Of a stretch of 64,000 nucleotides of DNA, positions 13,001 through 21,645 are shown piece by piece. The notes under the pieces were generated by a model. It ran no database searches. It had not been told where the DNA came from and saw only the letters and a list, made by a program, of their open reading frames with translations. The position numbers were made by a program, and so were the translations under genes. The DNA is taken from assembly GCA_037783545.1 (NCBI GenBank), contig JBBELK010000514.1, positions 930,001 through 994,000 of the forward strand, in the 5' to 3' direction. Source of the DNA: Henricia sp. BOLD:AAB3569 (taxonomy: Eukaryota; Echinodermata; Asteroidea; Spinulosida; Echinasteridae). The first letter of the stretch is position 1; each line of letters begins with the position of its first letter.

Positions 13001-16000
13001 TGGTTTTAATCATGCATACCTTCAATCAAACAGGGAGATGAAACTATTTGTAATTGTTCACCAACTCTTCTCTATTTTCAGCAATGTTCCAAATGCCTAC
13101 ACAACTTCTGCTGGATGTGCTTAGGGGGTAAGTAACATTGCTATAATAAATTCAGCTACTTTTTAAAATTTATTTTCATCAAATTAACAGCATCATCGAC
13201 ATCAATTGCAGATTGGTACTTAAAGGCACAGGCTCGTCAGCAATGCGCGCGCGCCAAATTCGTGCCACGAAATACGCAGCTCCATAGCAAAGGCACAGAG
13301 CTGCGTATTTCATGGCACGAATTCGACGCGCGCGCATTGCTGACGAGAAGAAGATGAAGAAGAAATGTCCAGTCCTAGAGGTGGGAAGAAACTCCACACA
13401 CAAGCATGTGGGGAAACCCATGAGATCAGGGACTTAAAACCCAATCCACATTTTGATCCGGGCAGGGTTCGAACCGGAGGCATGTGACTTGTTAGGTCTG
13501 ACATGTATTTAGCAATTGCACAGTAATGTCTGAACAAAATGTTGGCAACTTGAAAAATAGCCATTTTTCAAATGTCACATTTTGGCTCCTGTTTTATGGA
13601 ACATCATTTTGAGTCTCCAAATAATCAGTTGGCACTTATCAACCTCACTAGACCGATCCAAAAGCATATAAGCCCCGCCTCCAAAATTTCCACCAACCAA
13701 TCATTTTGAAGGACAATGGTGATACACATGGTCTTTTGGTGACCCAAACAATCTAATGATTTTGCACACTTTGAAGTTGCTCGACGCATTTCTACATGGG
13801 CGGGCTTAATAGATCGGTCTATTCTGCCGGAACTCAAACCTTCTCTACAGTAGCTCCATGTAACCATGTTTGCACTTATTAGGGTGGATTTTTTTCAGTA
13901 TTAATGCATGTAAATTTGATGGGCATTGCCTCAAGAAAATGTGGCATAATAATAATAATAATAATAATTTAAACAACCCTGAATGCCGCAATAGGGCGAC
14001 ATTTCGGGAAGACTCTCACCGGGGACCACCGAAATTTCGGCGAGAGTCACTCAAAATGACACCTTATTTTTTTACCCAAAGCTTCCGGAGATGGTCACTG
14101 ACCTAAGAGAGACAGTTCTAGACCTAATAAAAATGGTTCTCGATAAAAAAAAAATGGTTTTTGACCTAAAAAAATGATTTTTAAACTCAAAAATATTAGG
14201 GCGACACCAAAATGTCGCCCTATTGAGCACGTCGCCCTAATATACCATTTTTACACACGATTTGTCGCCCTATCCTACAATTCATAGTTTTTAATATTTA
14301 TATAGCGCAACGTTTCCACCCTCAAGGGCGCCCAAGGAGCTGAAATACAAATTAGTGTGTAATTTGTATTAAAGAAAACTACATTTGATCAAATGCCTTG
14401 TGCATTTGAGGTGGGTTTTGAGACATGATTTAAAAGAGGATACTGTATCACTAGATCTGATCTGAAAGGGCAATTCATTCCAAAATCGGGTTGCTGCCAC
14501 TGAGAAGGATCAACTTCCCCATGTCAAGAGTTGACTACTAGAGCGTAAAGTGCGTGATGGTTTGTGATAAGAGAGCAGATCCGAGATGTATAATGGAGCT
14601 ATGCCATTCAATGCCTTAAAAACAATGAGCATCATCTTAAAGATAATCTGATAATATACTGGAAGCCAATGGAGTGTTTTTTAGGACAGGTGAAATGTGA
14701 GATAATTTTTATGGTGGGAGTTTGCTGTGAACTGACGCACTGAAAATCACCTAATCACAAAAATCCTAGCTTGCTCCCCAAGTTCATTCTGTCGTTTTCA
14801 GTGCCTTAATTCCACGAAATTCCCTCTATCCTGCTTTTTCTCAAGATGACATACTGTCAAATTTATGTGCGTTAATGCGTTGAAAAAGGTAAGTGTGACT
14901 CCACCCTTATCTCTTTTACATGCTCCGTAATCTGTGTTTTCTTCCTGTAGATTGGAAGAACCACGGCAGTGAATACTACGAATGCAGTCGCTACAAGGAG
15001 AACCCCAACATTGCCAATGAATCAGCCAATGTCAAAGCCAGGGAAGCGCTCAAGAAGTACCTCTTTTATTACGAGCGGGTGAGATTTCTGGCTGTTAATT
15101 AGGATTTGTTTTGCCATATTTTCCAACATAACTTTATTAGCACTGTATACTCGGTGCTTTCCCTTCAAGATGTAACTTTGTTAGCACTCTTCACAAGACT
15201 CTATGAGCAAACTTCATAGTGCTGCTTAGGTGGGATTTGAAACCATAACCTTCTACAAAATTGGCTGTTATTGAATGGTTAGTTTGAGGGGGAAAAATAT
15301 GGTCATTTTGGTCTAAATTGCTTTTTCCCACCAGAAGCACTATAGCCTTGAAAACCATTCTGGTGATGGGAAACTCCCCGAATATGAACAAAAACCCATT
15401 CAACCAGGAAAACTTACCGAAATGAGTCCAAGGGACCCCCAAAAAAGTGACACAATTGGCACCCCTTTAAAAATAATGCAACATGACGATTCTGACTGCA
15501 TAATATTGAAATATTGGCAGAAGTCTACAAAAAAAACCTGATTTTTAGAAGTTATGGGGCTTTCAAAATGCAAAGAACTGCATTGAGCAATTTACATTTG
15601 TCAAAAAGGGGCATTGGAACCAAATATTAAGGGGTGACCTGCAAAAACCATGACAGATATTAAGCAAAAATTTCAGGTATGTTTAAACAAAGTTTCAGCA
15701 AAATCAGAGAGGTTTCATGTACATGTACAAGGTATCTCAATATAGAGCCTCTGCACGGCGGCCATGACAGGGGGCAGTCACATTGTCACTGTGTGTCATG
15801 CATGAGTAGGTGCTTTGTGGGTGTATTGTTACACATTTAAATAAGAAAACCTGCCTCCTGTCATGGCCGCCCGTGCAGAAGCTCTATTGGCTGTTTTGGC
15901 ATGGTCTTAATTGCTAATTATAATCCTCTGCATCACTGAATGTACGCATACAAACAGATATGCCTAATAGCTAGGGTGGGTGGTGGGAAAATGCCCAGAA

Positions 16001-19000
16001 CTTGTCTCTGAAGAGGGGTCACTTCCCGAGAAGGAAAATTTGAAGAATTATGAAAAACCACGTGTAGAGGCCAACTGGATTTTGCAAAGGAAAACCCCAA
16101 CCAAGTGTCAATGGGGTGTAAATTGGTAACATCCCGAAACCCTGCATTACATGTGGAAATCTTTTAGGTTCCGTTGCGTTCGTGTCCCCACGATATGAAG
16201 TGTTCCTGCCTCAGTATAAGCCCATGTGTCAAATTAGCCTAAGAAAAAACCCAGAGTTTTTCAGTTTTATAGTGAAAGCTGATGATAGAGTGCTTATAAA
16301 TAAAAGGGAAATTCAATTGATTTGGCCATATTGGCTGTGTTAGGCCCGAATCTGGGTTTGTTTACGGTAACTTTAGAGAGCAGATTGGAGCAGTCAATTT
16401 TTACCTTGAATAACAAGTGTCTCTGGACATTCGGGCCAAAGCGATCAAACATACATTGATTCCATTCACTGAGAGAAATGACTCAATTGGACTCAAACAT
16501 TTTTTGAATTAAGTCTATATTTAATGGGATTAAGGGGACTTTTTGGGGGGGTGAGGTGGATATAAAAAAAGATGCATATTATCTGATTTTGGCCAAACTT
16601 GGGATGAATTTTTACTCGTTACAAGTTTAGTTGTTTCATTTCAAAAGTGATTAGATACTACCAATATTTGCTTCTGATTTTGGCCAGTCCTTTTCAAAAT
16701 TTATCTTCTTGCTGAAATATGCCAGATAATTACACTTTTTCAAAACTTCCAACGTTTAGACTAATTTTGAAATTAGCTTGAACAAATTCACTGCCGTGAC
16801 TACTTGACGTGACCTAATTTCACCAACAACCATGACTTAACTTGTGACTAGGAAGCAGTTTGACTTGACTTGAGACTCGAGGGCAGTTTGACTTGACTTA
16901 GGACTCGAAGTCAGTTTGATTTAACTTGAGACTCAAAAGCAGTTTGACTTGGGACTCGAAGGCAGTTTGTTTTGACTTGAGACTCAAAGGCAGTTTGTTG
17001 AGACCTGAAGCAGTTTGACTTGACTTGCGACTCGAAGGCAGTTTGTCTTGACTTGGGACTCGAAGGCAGTTTGACTTAACTTGAGACTCAAAGGCAGTTT
17101 GACTTGACATTAGACTCGAAGGCAGTTTGACTCAACCTGAGACTCGAAGGCAGTTTGACTCGACCTGAGACTCAAAGGCAGTTTGACGTTACTTGAGACT
17201 CAAAGGCAGACTGACTTGACTTGACACTTGAAAGCAGTTTGACTTGACTTGGGACTCGAAGGCAATTTTACTTGAGACTCGAAGGCAGTTTGATTTGACT
17301 TGAGACTCGAAGGCAGTTTGATTTGACTTGAGACTCGAAGGCAGTTTGATTTGACTTGAGACTCGAAGGCAGTTTGTCTTGACTTGGGACTCGAAGGCAG
17401 TTTGACTTAACTTGAGACTCAAAGGCAGTTTGACTTGACATTAGACTCGAAGGCAGTTTGACTCAACCTGAGACTCGAAGGCAGTTTGACTCGACCTGAG
17501 ACTCAAAGGCAGTTTGACGTTACTTGAGACTCAAAGGCAGACTGACTTGACTTGACACTTGAAAGCAGTTTGACTTGACTTGGGACTCGAAGGCAATTTT
17601 ACTTGAGACTCGAAGGCAGTTTGATTTGACTTGAGACTCGAAGGCAGTTTGATTTGACTTGAGACTCGAAGGCAGTTTGATTTGACTTGAGACTCGAAGG
17701 CAGTTTGATTTCACTTGAGACTCAAAGGCAGTTTGATTTGACTTGGGACTCGAAGGCAATTTTACTTGAGACTCGAAGGCAGTTTGATTTGACTTGAGAC
17801 TCGAAGGCAGTTTGATTTGACTTGAGACTCGAAGGCAGTTTGATTTGACTTGAGACTCGAAGGCAGTTTGATTTCACTTGAGACTCGAAGGCAGTTTGAT
17901 TTCACTTGAGACTCGAAGGCAGTTTGATTTGACTGGTAAAACATTACCCAGGTTAGAGCTGAGCAGAGTGTGAATAGGGCTTATACATTGTGAAATCAAA
18001 ACATGACGTTCATTTACTATATTTTTTCCGGTACTTTGTTGTTTTTTTACAGTGGGACAACCATGCCAAGAGCTTGCGATTGGAGCAAGAAACCCTGAGG
18101 AAATCCCAGGAACGAATTCAGGAGAAGGTTGAGAACAAGATGGGTACATGGATCGACTGGCAGTACCTTCTGGCAGCAGCGTCGCTACTAGCTAAGGTAT
18201 CATAGAATGCAAACAGGATAAGTTTTTGCAGAAATGTTCAGATAAAGGCAGTAGCACCGTAAGCACAAAATTGGCTGCTAAACAGCTCCATGAAATTTGC
18301 TCATATATATTATAAACGTATGCGCCTTGATTCGGGGCATCATGACTGAGTGTGCACAAACTATGGTACGTGTGCCCTTTGGCAAGGCACTTGCCATAAT
18401 TGCCACTCTCCACCCAGAAGCAAAAAGGGTAGTGAAAGTGTTGTTTGATTAGCTCATCGTGAGTGTTTAACAGGCTGTGGGGAATTGTATACACCAATCC
18501 GGTAACTAAGGTTTCCTTCCCTGTACATCCGCCATAGCTGGGGGGCTTCCACTGAATGAACTGTATGTTTTTGCTGTTGCTGAAGCTGCATTTGTTTACT
18601 TCGATCAAGTTGCGCATCTTTGTAGGGTTGTGTACGCGAAGGCGGGTGCGTCGCGTGTACGCGAAGGAGGTGCGTCGCGTGCATGCGGAGGGGGCGCGTT
18701 CGTGCATGTAATGGATGGACGCTTTTCGTTCTAACAGCAACACAACACGCACAGCCCATGCACTGGACGCCCCCAGCTATGGGGGATATACAGGGAAGGA
18801 GACCATAGTTACCGGATTGGTGTATACTGGAGCTGAGGTGGTTAAATTAAGGAATCCTATTAAAAGCCCAATGACCAGGGATAATAATGTGAGGACCTTG
18901 AGCATCCACAACGATTTTGCTAATGATTTTCTTCAAAACAAAGGGTTGTTTTACTTGATTAATGCCTGAAGAATTACGCACATGCACATTGAATTTACTT

Positions 19001-20279
19001 ATTTTTTATTCCACTACAGTGTCGGTACACGCTGCAGTACACCTACCCCTTTGCATACTACCTTGAACCCAGCCCTCGTAAGAAGCTGTTTGAGTACCAG
19101 CAAGCCCAGCTCGAAGCAGAGATTGAGAATTTATCCTGGAAGGTAGAGAGAGCTGCCACCTATGACAGAGGGGTGAGTTCCCTAAGCTGTGTTTGGACCA
19201 GGGTTGTAGTCGAGTCCACACTGTCCGATTCCAAGTCAAAGTTCTCGATCGAGTCCGAGTTCAGCATGCATCAGAGTCCTGAGTCCATGTTTCAATCTTA
19301 ATTCCATTGCTGTCAAGTGCCAATGATCGTGCCCATGATGTCTGGCAACTCATAAAATTATATTTTAAGTGCTCAACTCCATTTCAAGTGGTTGAAATGA
19401 TTGATTCCACGTTTTCAAAATTTCATTTCACATGGTCGAAATAATTTTCTTCACTGGACTTGGATAGACTTGGCCCAAATCTCCGAGTCATTCGGGGCTG
19501 GAAGTTCACGGAGGCCGTTGCCCCTGGTCTTGGTGCCCTCTTGCAATCCTCCCATAGACAATTTAATTTTCCAATGGACGTGCCCTTTTTAAACCCCAAA
19601 AGACCTTTTAGTGACGAATTTCCTGCACTGGTACTTATTGCCGCCTGAGTCTGGGTCCTAAGTGACAGAGTCCAAGACCTTCACATTTGGGACTCGAGTC
19701 CAAGTCCTACAGCGCTGTTTTGGACTATAACAAGATAAATAATTAATACAGAAACCGTTGCTAAATGCTTAATGACCAGCAGGACCTGGAATATAAACTC
19801 AGTGCCCAACCCCATTAGGCCAACTTTGTTCCAAATGTGTACTGGTTTATTATTAGGTTATTTAAGCCTTATGGAATTTGAGAGGATAGGGTATGCTGGC
19901 CAAGTTGGCCTCGGAAAGTGTATATCTTGAAGGGGGAATCCGGGGCCAATTCAACAGGGCATGAAGCCATTAGCCTCGGTAGTCTCAGTTTAAAAGTCCA
20001 GGCCTGGATATGACAGATGTATAATGATGAGAATGCGACCAGCACTTGGTATCAAGTGTCAAAACAATTGTGATCCAATGGAAGAGCAAGGAAACACCCA
20101 ATTAGGGAATAAAAGTGGGTTTGACCAGTCTTAAACATACGTTTAAAACCTGCTGGAGGCCTGGACGAGTGATAATGGCCATATAAACATTGTTTTTGTC
20201 TTTCTAGGACCTTGAGAACCAGATGAACGTAGCCGAGAAGCGACGGCAGACGATGCTGAAAGATTTCTTTCAAGCATGA
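984..20279 (+). CDS. ARIH2: ARIH2-like RBR E3 ubiquitin ligase, 3' half of gene (six exons)
   Basis: Coding exons are 984-1034, 13082-13127, 14951-15078, 18053-18196, 19020-19172 and 20208-20279. They join in frame to 197 residues plus stop, all introns GT-AG. The product starts in RING2 ([17 protein letters not shown], then QCSKC and FCWMC) and runs through the Ariadne domain to ...MLKDFFQA. From memory, human ARIH2 (493 residues) has the same RING2 and Ariadne signature ([30 protein letters not shown]) and ends LLKDFHDT, so the stop is at the family's usual place. RBR ligases take ubiquitin from an E2 on RING1, pass it to a RING2 cysteine (here the Cys of GGCNHM) and then to substrate; ARIH2 acts with neddylated CUL5 ligases and its Ariadne domain is autoinhibitory. 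RING1, IBR and the N-terminus lie upstream of the window. The first visible intron (12 kb) hosts a GPCR gene. Confidence 0.95.
1270..1495. repeat. Dispersed repeat with 16-bp tandem (gcccctggtcttggcc)
   Basis: Three tandem units of about 16 bp (ccgcccctggtcttgg) sit in a segment whose flanks (ggaaattcacggaggcc ... ttccaatggaagtgcccttt ... gacgaatttcctgcactg) recur at 19496-19636. A weaker relative is near 11975-12055. Confidence 0.7.
1583..1750 (-). mobile_element. tRNA-derived SINE (family S1), minus orientation
   Basis: Read on the minus strand it starts gctcggtggtcgagtggtta (A-box region), then gtgggttcgaatcctg (B box), then a tail with paired gtgctt/agtatac segments ending accctaattaac. 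Further copies are near 1915, 15105, 21646, 47203 and 51446. Confidence 0.85.
1915..2061 (+). mobile_element. tRNA-derived SINE (family S1), plus, 5'-truncated
   Basis: Has the B box (gtgggttcgattcttgccc) and full tail (gtatacggtgctaatatacg ... accctaattaac) but lacks the A-box end. It faces the 1583-1750 copy. The unit gaatgaatgttaattagggt also recurs at 1806-1853 in direct orientation, so at least two insertions are nested here. Confidence 0.75.
2090..2275. repeat. Dispersed repeat (copies at 10935 and 22930)
   Basis: Shares ccattgctatcaacactttt, gtaccattttacatggg and aaaattttgggtaactgcaa with 10935-11060 (direct) and 22930-23110 (inverted). No coding capacity; probably a non-autonomous transposon. 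Confidence 0.65.
2360..2600. repeat. Poly-C and C-rich low-complexity tracts
   Basis: Long C runs at about 2367-2387 and 2537-2588. Such runs are prone to assembly length error. Flanking cagatccaggatttttacc and ccctggatccgtgcctgag look like the ends of a transposon remnant. Confidence 0.7.
3021..3031 (+). promoter_or_regulatory. TATA-like box upstream of the GPCR gene
   Basis: The sequence ctatataaaag lies about 270 bp before the GPCR ATG, in a stretch free of recognised repeats. A start site near 3050 would give a roughly 250-base 5' UTR with no intron needed. Inference from motif and position only. Confidence 0.45.
3300..4358 (+). CDS. Intronless rhodopsin-like (class A) GPCR, orphan, nested in ARIH2 intron
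   Basis: A 352-residue seven-helix receptor in one exon. The extracellular N-terminus has two N-glycosylation sequons (N4, N13). Landmarks are GN in TM1 (N51), the SxxD Asp of TM2 (D79), the ECL1/ECL2 disulphide pair C108 and C188, Trp161 of TM4, Pro210 and Tyr220 of TM5, and NPVIY (312-316) of TM7. Two classic motifs are altered: DRY is NRW (132-134) and the TM6 CWxP is CLAP (278-281). ICL3 is short and basic (KKKMWKR). An in-frame TAA lies six bases before the ATG and the context aacaATGG is favourable, so the start is firm. NR(Y/W) in place of DRY is seen in moody/Tre1-like and melatonin-receptor-like receptors, many of them unnamed in invertebrates. The ligand cannot be inferred. The gene is on the same strand as its host ARIH2. 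Confidence 0.93.
   Translation: MEANTSTTFLDQNSTLADDTGEPFQVYKYYFMRQIFAGVVIIVSIVGIVGNCLVIAAVPLSKKLRTVTNVFVVNLSISDLLSCLSLPLQAMAVLSEDGWPFPRAVWLCSGFATILLVGTNCSINSLALITLNRWIGITKSSDTTRRIYTRRNIAIMIVITWAIPFSITLIPPAFGFGEIGYEPLYSTCTWIKDNPFSLTQNIIAGIVNFPIQLTIITCCYVSIFRYVLETSRRMARHDTKSISGELSKSDRTMKKKMWKRQVAVTKNMLYIVVAYVICLAPFFVSVIPLGYDWSIRMTPYTGAIVYINNCLNPVIYATSHPDFKEAFGYMVRCQFKAIPQSLAHSRRVKNTK
4354..4359 (+). other. AATAAA overlapping the GPCR stop codon
   Basis: The hexamer AATAAA overlaps the TAA stop of the GPCR. If used, the 3' UTR would be only about 20 bases. No other clear hexamer was noticed close downstream, but a more distal site is possible. Confidence 0.3.
4989..5379 (+). mobile_element. MITE family A, copy 1
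   Basis: Terminal inverted repeats begin gggtctttccacagtaatgg and end in the complement (ttcggaaagaccc). The interior has paired segments around acgtggacagacc. Two more copies: 35276-35713 and 54342-54763 (reverse). Confidence 0.85.
5940..6070. repeat. G-rich tract and transposon remnant
   Basis: A run of G at about 5978-5996 lies between tcgtggatccagaaag and aatggatccgccccag, inverted GGATCC-centred motifs like those around the poly-C block at 2280-2600. Probably an old non-autonomous element. Confidence 0.45.
6356..6688. mobile_element. Inverted-repeat element with G-rich interior
   Basis: The ends atcatcatcagcggcggc and gccgccgctgatcatcatca are inverted. Inside, gaaattgagtttattattt pairs loosely with attaaactcaatttccg. 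Contains G runs on both sides. Confidence 0.7.
6912..7490. repeat. Dispersed repeat R1, copy 1
   Basis: Bounded by ttaaagggcccctta and caggccctttaa. The core (tttttatgctaatgaaaata, tgcatattcatgac, gatgtcacaag) recurs near 23900-24010, 53620-54062 and 59890-60010. No coding capacity. Confidence 0.7.
7518..7634. repeat. C-rich 13-bp minisatellite
   Basis: Seven or more units of the type accccttcccccc. Open reading on the opposite strand is a by-product of the repeat. Confidence 0.85.
8652..8901. mobile_element. Foldback element (MITE)
   Basis: Long inverted arms: gcgttgctttgagaaaaagc / cttcttctcaaagtgacgc, tgcactgaaaatcactgaat / attcagtgatttcagtgca and tccaagctaattctgtgg / ccacagaattagcttgga. 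A decayed relative is at 14725-14852. Confidence 0.85.
9498..9648. mobile_element. Inverted-repeat element (copy at 61862)
   Basis: Ends atagaccgtatccaatagcc / ggctatttgatatggtctat. Next inner halves gccattttgtggggca / tgccccacgaaatggc. A second copy is at 61862-61980. Confidence 0.82.
10338..10411 (-). mobile_element. tRNA-like pseudogene or SINE head
   Basis: The minus strand reads gcctcatagctcagctggta (A box), then a loop, then cttgagttcaaatcccaatt (B box). Acceptor and anticodon stems do not pair well, so this is a decayed tRNA-derived repeat rather than a tRNA gene. A related plus-strand tRNA-like segment with gtcttgggtttgaatcccaa is at 10640-10705. Confidence 0.6.
10634..10710 (+). mobile_element. 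Degenerate tRNA-like repeat
   Basis: Shows ttagtatctcagagtgtctg followed by ggtcttgggtttgaatccca, spaced like A and B boxes. Stem pairing is poor. Probably a SINE remnant. Confidence 0.45.
10935..11060. repeat. Dispersed repeat, copy of 2090-2275
   Basis: Starts gggcctttaagaaaggtacc and contains ataccattgctatcaacact and gtgaaattgtgggtcattgc, matching the other two copies. Confidence 0.6.
12744..12929. repeat. Inverted repeat built of cgaagtggtt/ccacttcg units
   Basis: The left side has ttcgccccaaaaccacctcg and several cgcccc-type units; the right side has ggcgaagtggttttggggtg. Short internal direct repeats (cagggcgaagtggtt twice). Lies about 150 bp before the second ARIH2 exon. Confidence 0.6.
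13082..13127 (+). CDS. ARIH2: ARIH2-like exon: rest of RING2
   Basis: The acceptor tattttcag ends at 13081 and the donor gtaagt begins at 13128. The 46-nt exon encodes [15 protein letters not shown] plus one base, which pairs with AT of the next exon to give Asp. It completes the RING2 zinc-binding cysteines. Confidence 0.95.
13219..13347. mobile_element. Foldback/MITE, second copy of the 262-402 family
   Basis: Arms pair as ctcgtcagcaatgcgcgcgc with gcgcgcgcattgctgacgag, and cgtgccacgaaatacgcagc with gctgcgtatttcatggcacg. It sits about 90 bp after the second ARIH2 exon. High arm identity suggests recent movement. Confidence 0.85.
13970..14280. repeat. TAA microsatellite and gggcgaca-rich repeat
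   Basis: A (taa)n run at about 13948-13968 is followed by several copies of tagggcgacat/gtcgccctatt in both orientations. Then ttaatatttatatagcgcaa at about 14290, a word common in retroposon tails of marine invertebrates. Confidence 0.5.
14725..14852. mobile_element. Decayed relative of the 8652 foldback
   Basis: Has gacgcactgaaaatcaccta, cattctgtcgttttcagtgc and tgctttttctcaagatgac in the same order as the right half of 8652-8901. About 100 bp upstream of an ARIH2 exon. Confidence 0.55.
14951..15078 (+). CDS. ARIH2: ARIH2-like exon: end of RING2 and start of Ariadne domain
   Basis: The acceptor ttcctgtag ends at 14950 and the donor gtgaga begins at 15079. It encodes (D)[19 protein letters not shown] and continues to [14 protein letters not shown]. 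The [17 protein letters not shown] block is typical of ARIH2 orthologues. Confidence 0.95.
15105..15265 (-). mobile_element. tRNA-derived SINE (family S1), degenerate
   Basis: Keeps taattaggatttg, agcactgtatactcggtgct and aacttcatagtgctgcttag followed by a decayed B box (gggatttgaaaccataacc). Older than the other copies by visible divergence. Confidence 0.65.
15742..15887. mobile_element. Inverted-repeat element (MITE)
   Basis: Arms atagagcctctgcacggcgg ccatgacagg and cctgtcatggccgcccgtgc agaagctctat are inverted with two mismatches. 146 bp in all. Confidence 0.82.
16840..17937 (-). repeat. 28-bp minisatellite with 331-bp higher-order repeat
   Basis: Roughly 38 units of actcgaaggcagtttgattt gacttgag with variants. 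A block of about a dozen variant units starting gtttgtcttgacttgggact at 17041 recurs at 17372, an offset of 331 bp, and part of it again near 17758. Because 28 is not a multiple of 3 and no frame has a stop, long open frames appear on the minus strand with an 84-nt period. They are artefacts. Intronic to ARIH2. Confidence 0.93.
18053..18196 (+). CDS. ARIH2: ARIH2-like exon: Ariadne helices
   Basis: The acceptor tttttttacag ends at 18052 and the donor gtatca begins at 18197. The 144-nt exon is phase 0 at both ends. It encodes [20 protein letters not shown], then a stretch containing [19 protein letters not shown] long 28-bp minisatellite sits directly upstream in the intron and stops about 115 bp before the exon. 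Confidence 0.95.
18487..18827. mobile_element. Foldback element (MITE)
   Basis: Ends gtatacaccaatccggtaac / gttaccggattggtgtatac are perfect inverted repeats. Inner cttccctgtacatccgccat agctggggg pairs with cccccagctatgggggatat. The interior carries two units of gcgtcgcgtgtacgcgaagg type. A relative of the right arm is at 8985-9075. Confidence 0.87.
19020..19172 (+). CDS. ARIH2: ARIH2-like exon: Ariadne core
   Basis: The acceptor ccactacag ends at 19019 and the donor gtgagt begins at 19173. The 51 residues begin [20 protein letters not shown] and include [20 protein letters not shown], which is almost invariant in ARIH2 orthologues as I recall them. Confidence 0.96.
19496..19636. repeat. Second copy of the 1270-1495 dispersed repeat
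   Basis: Shares ggaggcc...ttgcccctggtcttgg, ttccaatggacgtgcccttt and gacgaatttcctgcactgg with the first copy, with only one copy of the 16-bp unit. Lies in the last ARIH2 intron. Confidence 0.7.
20208..20279 (+). CDS. ARIH2: ARIH2-like terminal coding exon
   Basis: The acceptor tctttctag ends at 20207. The exon encodes [20 protein letters not shown], then FQA and TGA at 20277-20279. The last residues differ from the vertebrate ending FHDT but the length matches. A MITE begins only 16 bp after the stop, so it probably lies in the 3' UTR. No strong polyadenylation signal is adjacent; an ATTAAA lies near 20480 and an AATAAA near 23702. Confidence 0.94.
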   Translation, partial: DLENQMNVAEKRRQTMLKDFFQA

Positions 20280-20294
20280 GTGTACCTTTTTTGC

Positions 20295-20671
20295 ATATGT
20301 GACCGACTCTGGCAAAACCCGACGCTTCTCGGCATTTCCCATTACGTGATATGGGCCCACAACCTTAAAAAATGGCCTCTGGGACCAACTTGAAAATTTG
20401 GCAGAATCAACATCGGGATACATTCAAGATTTTATTTTGTTGTTTGAACTGTCTCAAAATTCCTCATATTATTGACAAAAAATTAAATAATCAACTAGCT
20501 CCATTTCACTTTTTCTGATCTGTCATACTTTAATTGGTCATAACTTCGCCAAAAATGATCAGAATTTCCTCAAACATGTTTTAAAAGATACTTTTTGTAT
20601 GCACACTAAGCTGATACCAAAATTTGAATTTTCATCACAAGTGTTGGGTTTTGCTGGAGCCGGTCACATAT
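20295..20671. mobile_element. MITE in the ARIH2 3' UTR
   Basis: Ends atatgtgaccgactctggca aaacccga and gttgggttttgctggagccggtcacata are inverted, about 375 bp apart. The ends read TATGTGACCG. Begins 16 bp after the ARIH2 stop codon. Confidence 0.82.
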
Positions 20672-20927
20672 TGCAAGTAGAAGATGTTACATAAATTCCC
20701 CATTATGGTCAGTTCCCCCTTTTTTTGTTTATTTTGGTCACTGGTAAAATCTGTCAGTAACACAAGTAGTAAGCAAAATGATGTAACTTGCGTTGGTGAA
20801 TTTAATTGAGAATCGCTTTCTTTTTGCTGATGTAATTTATCACTGTATGATCAGTGCTTTCTCAGCAACAAAGACACTGTTCACATGAGGGAAATTTCTT
20901 TATTCAACAAAGATTACTCAATCATAG

Positions 20928-21486
20928 ACTCCGTTCTCACTAGGAAATTGCTTTGTTCGACGACGATTAGTTAATCATCGTTAGTTAATGAAGCGTGCGT
21001 TCTCATCTTACTTAACGAAGATCGAACGAAGATCGAATGAAGAGCGGTACCGTACACCTTAAGCGACTGTTAAACGAAGAGCGAATGAAGCTGTGCGACG
21101 CCCTCTGTTGATTGATTTTTACACTTCCGGTGGGGTCGCGTCACCGCACGGGCAACAAATTGTAGACTACGCTACGCTGCTCTCGCTATACGACGAAGGG
21201 GAAGTAAATATGAGGACAGGGAACCAGTCTACTAAAATTGTGACCTCATGACCCGACGTGACCCTGTGTATACCGGAAATACATATTAAGGAGGTCACTC
21301 ATAATGTGTTAAATCGCTCTGTCGAACGAAGGGAGCGTTCGCATTAGAAATTTGCTTCGTCGAATGAAGCGATGTCTTCGTCGAAGCTAATTTGCTTCGT
21401 CGAATGAAGAGGCGTGCGTTCACATCAGGAAATCTCTTCGTCAAGTCATCGTCGAACGAAGCGATTTCTCTAGTGAGAACGGGGTC
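20928..21486. mobile_element. MITE with TCATAG target duplication
   Basis: Termini ccgttctcactaggaaattg and cgatttctctagtgagaacgg are inverted. The element is flanked on both sides by tcatag, a likely target-site duplication. The interior is full of ttcgtcgaa(c/t)gaag units in both orientations and contains the dispersed word aatatgaggacagggaacca (see 47735 and 60860). Confidence 0.8.
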
Positions 21487-21645
21487 ATAGTTAGTTAGTG
21501 TGTAGTAGTTGCATACACATCTCACACCAAGTAGTCACTAACAGCGGTGTGCGGTGTCGCTAGACCTTTCAATGCTTACGCATGCAGTTTTCCAACTTCA
21601 TTCTCATTTGTCAAATGAAGCAATTATACAAACGGGATCTTTGGT

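Noticed and set aside
16898..17944. Several minus-strand open frames with [15 protein letters not shown] repeats
   Set aside because: They are produced by a stop-free 28-bp minisatellite read through all three frames; no start context, splice sites or other protein features.
984..20279. ANKIB1 or ARIH1 as identity of the RBR gene
   Set aside because: The C-terminal signature ([35 protein letters not shown]) and the stop right after LKDF match ARIH2. ANKIB1 has a long UIM-containing tail and a different RING2.
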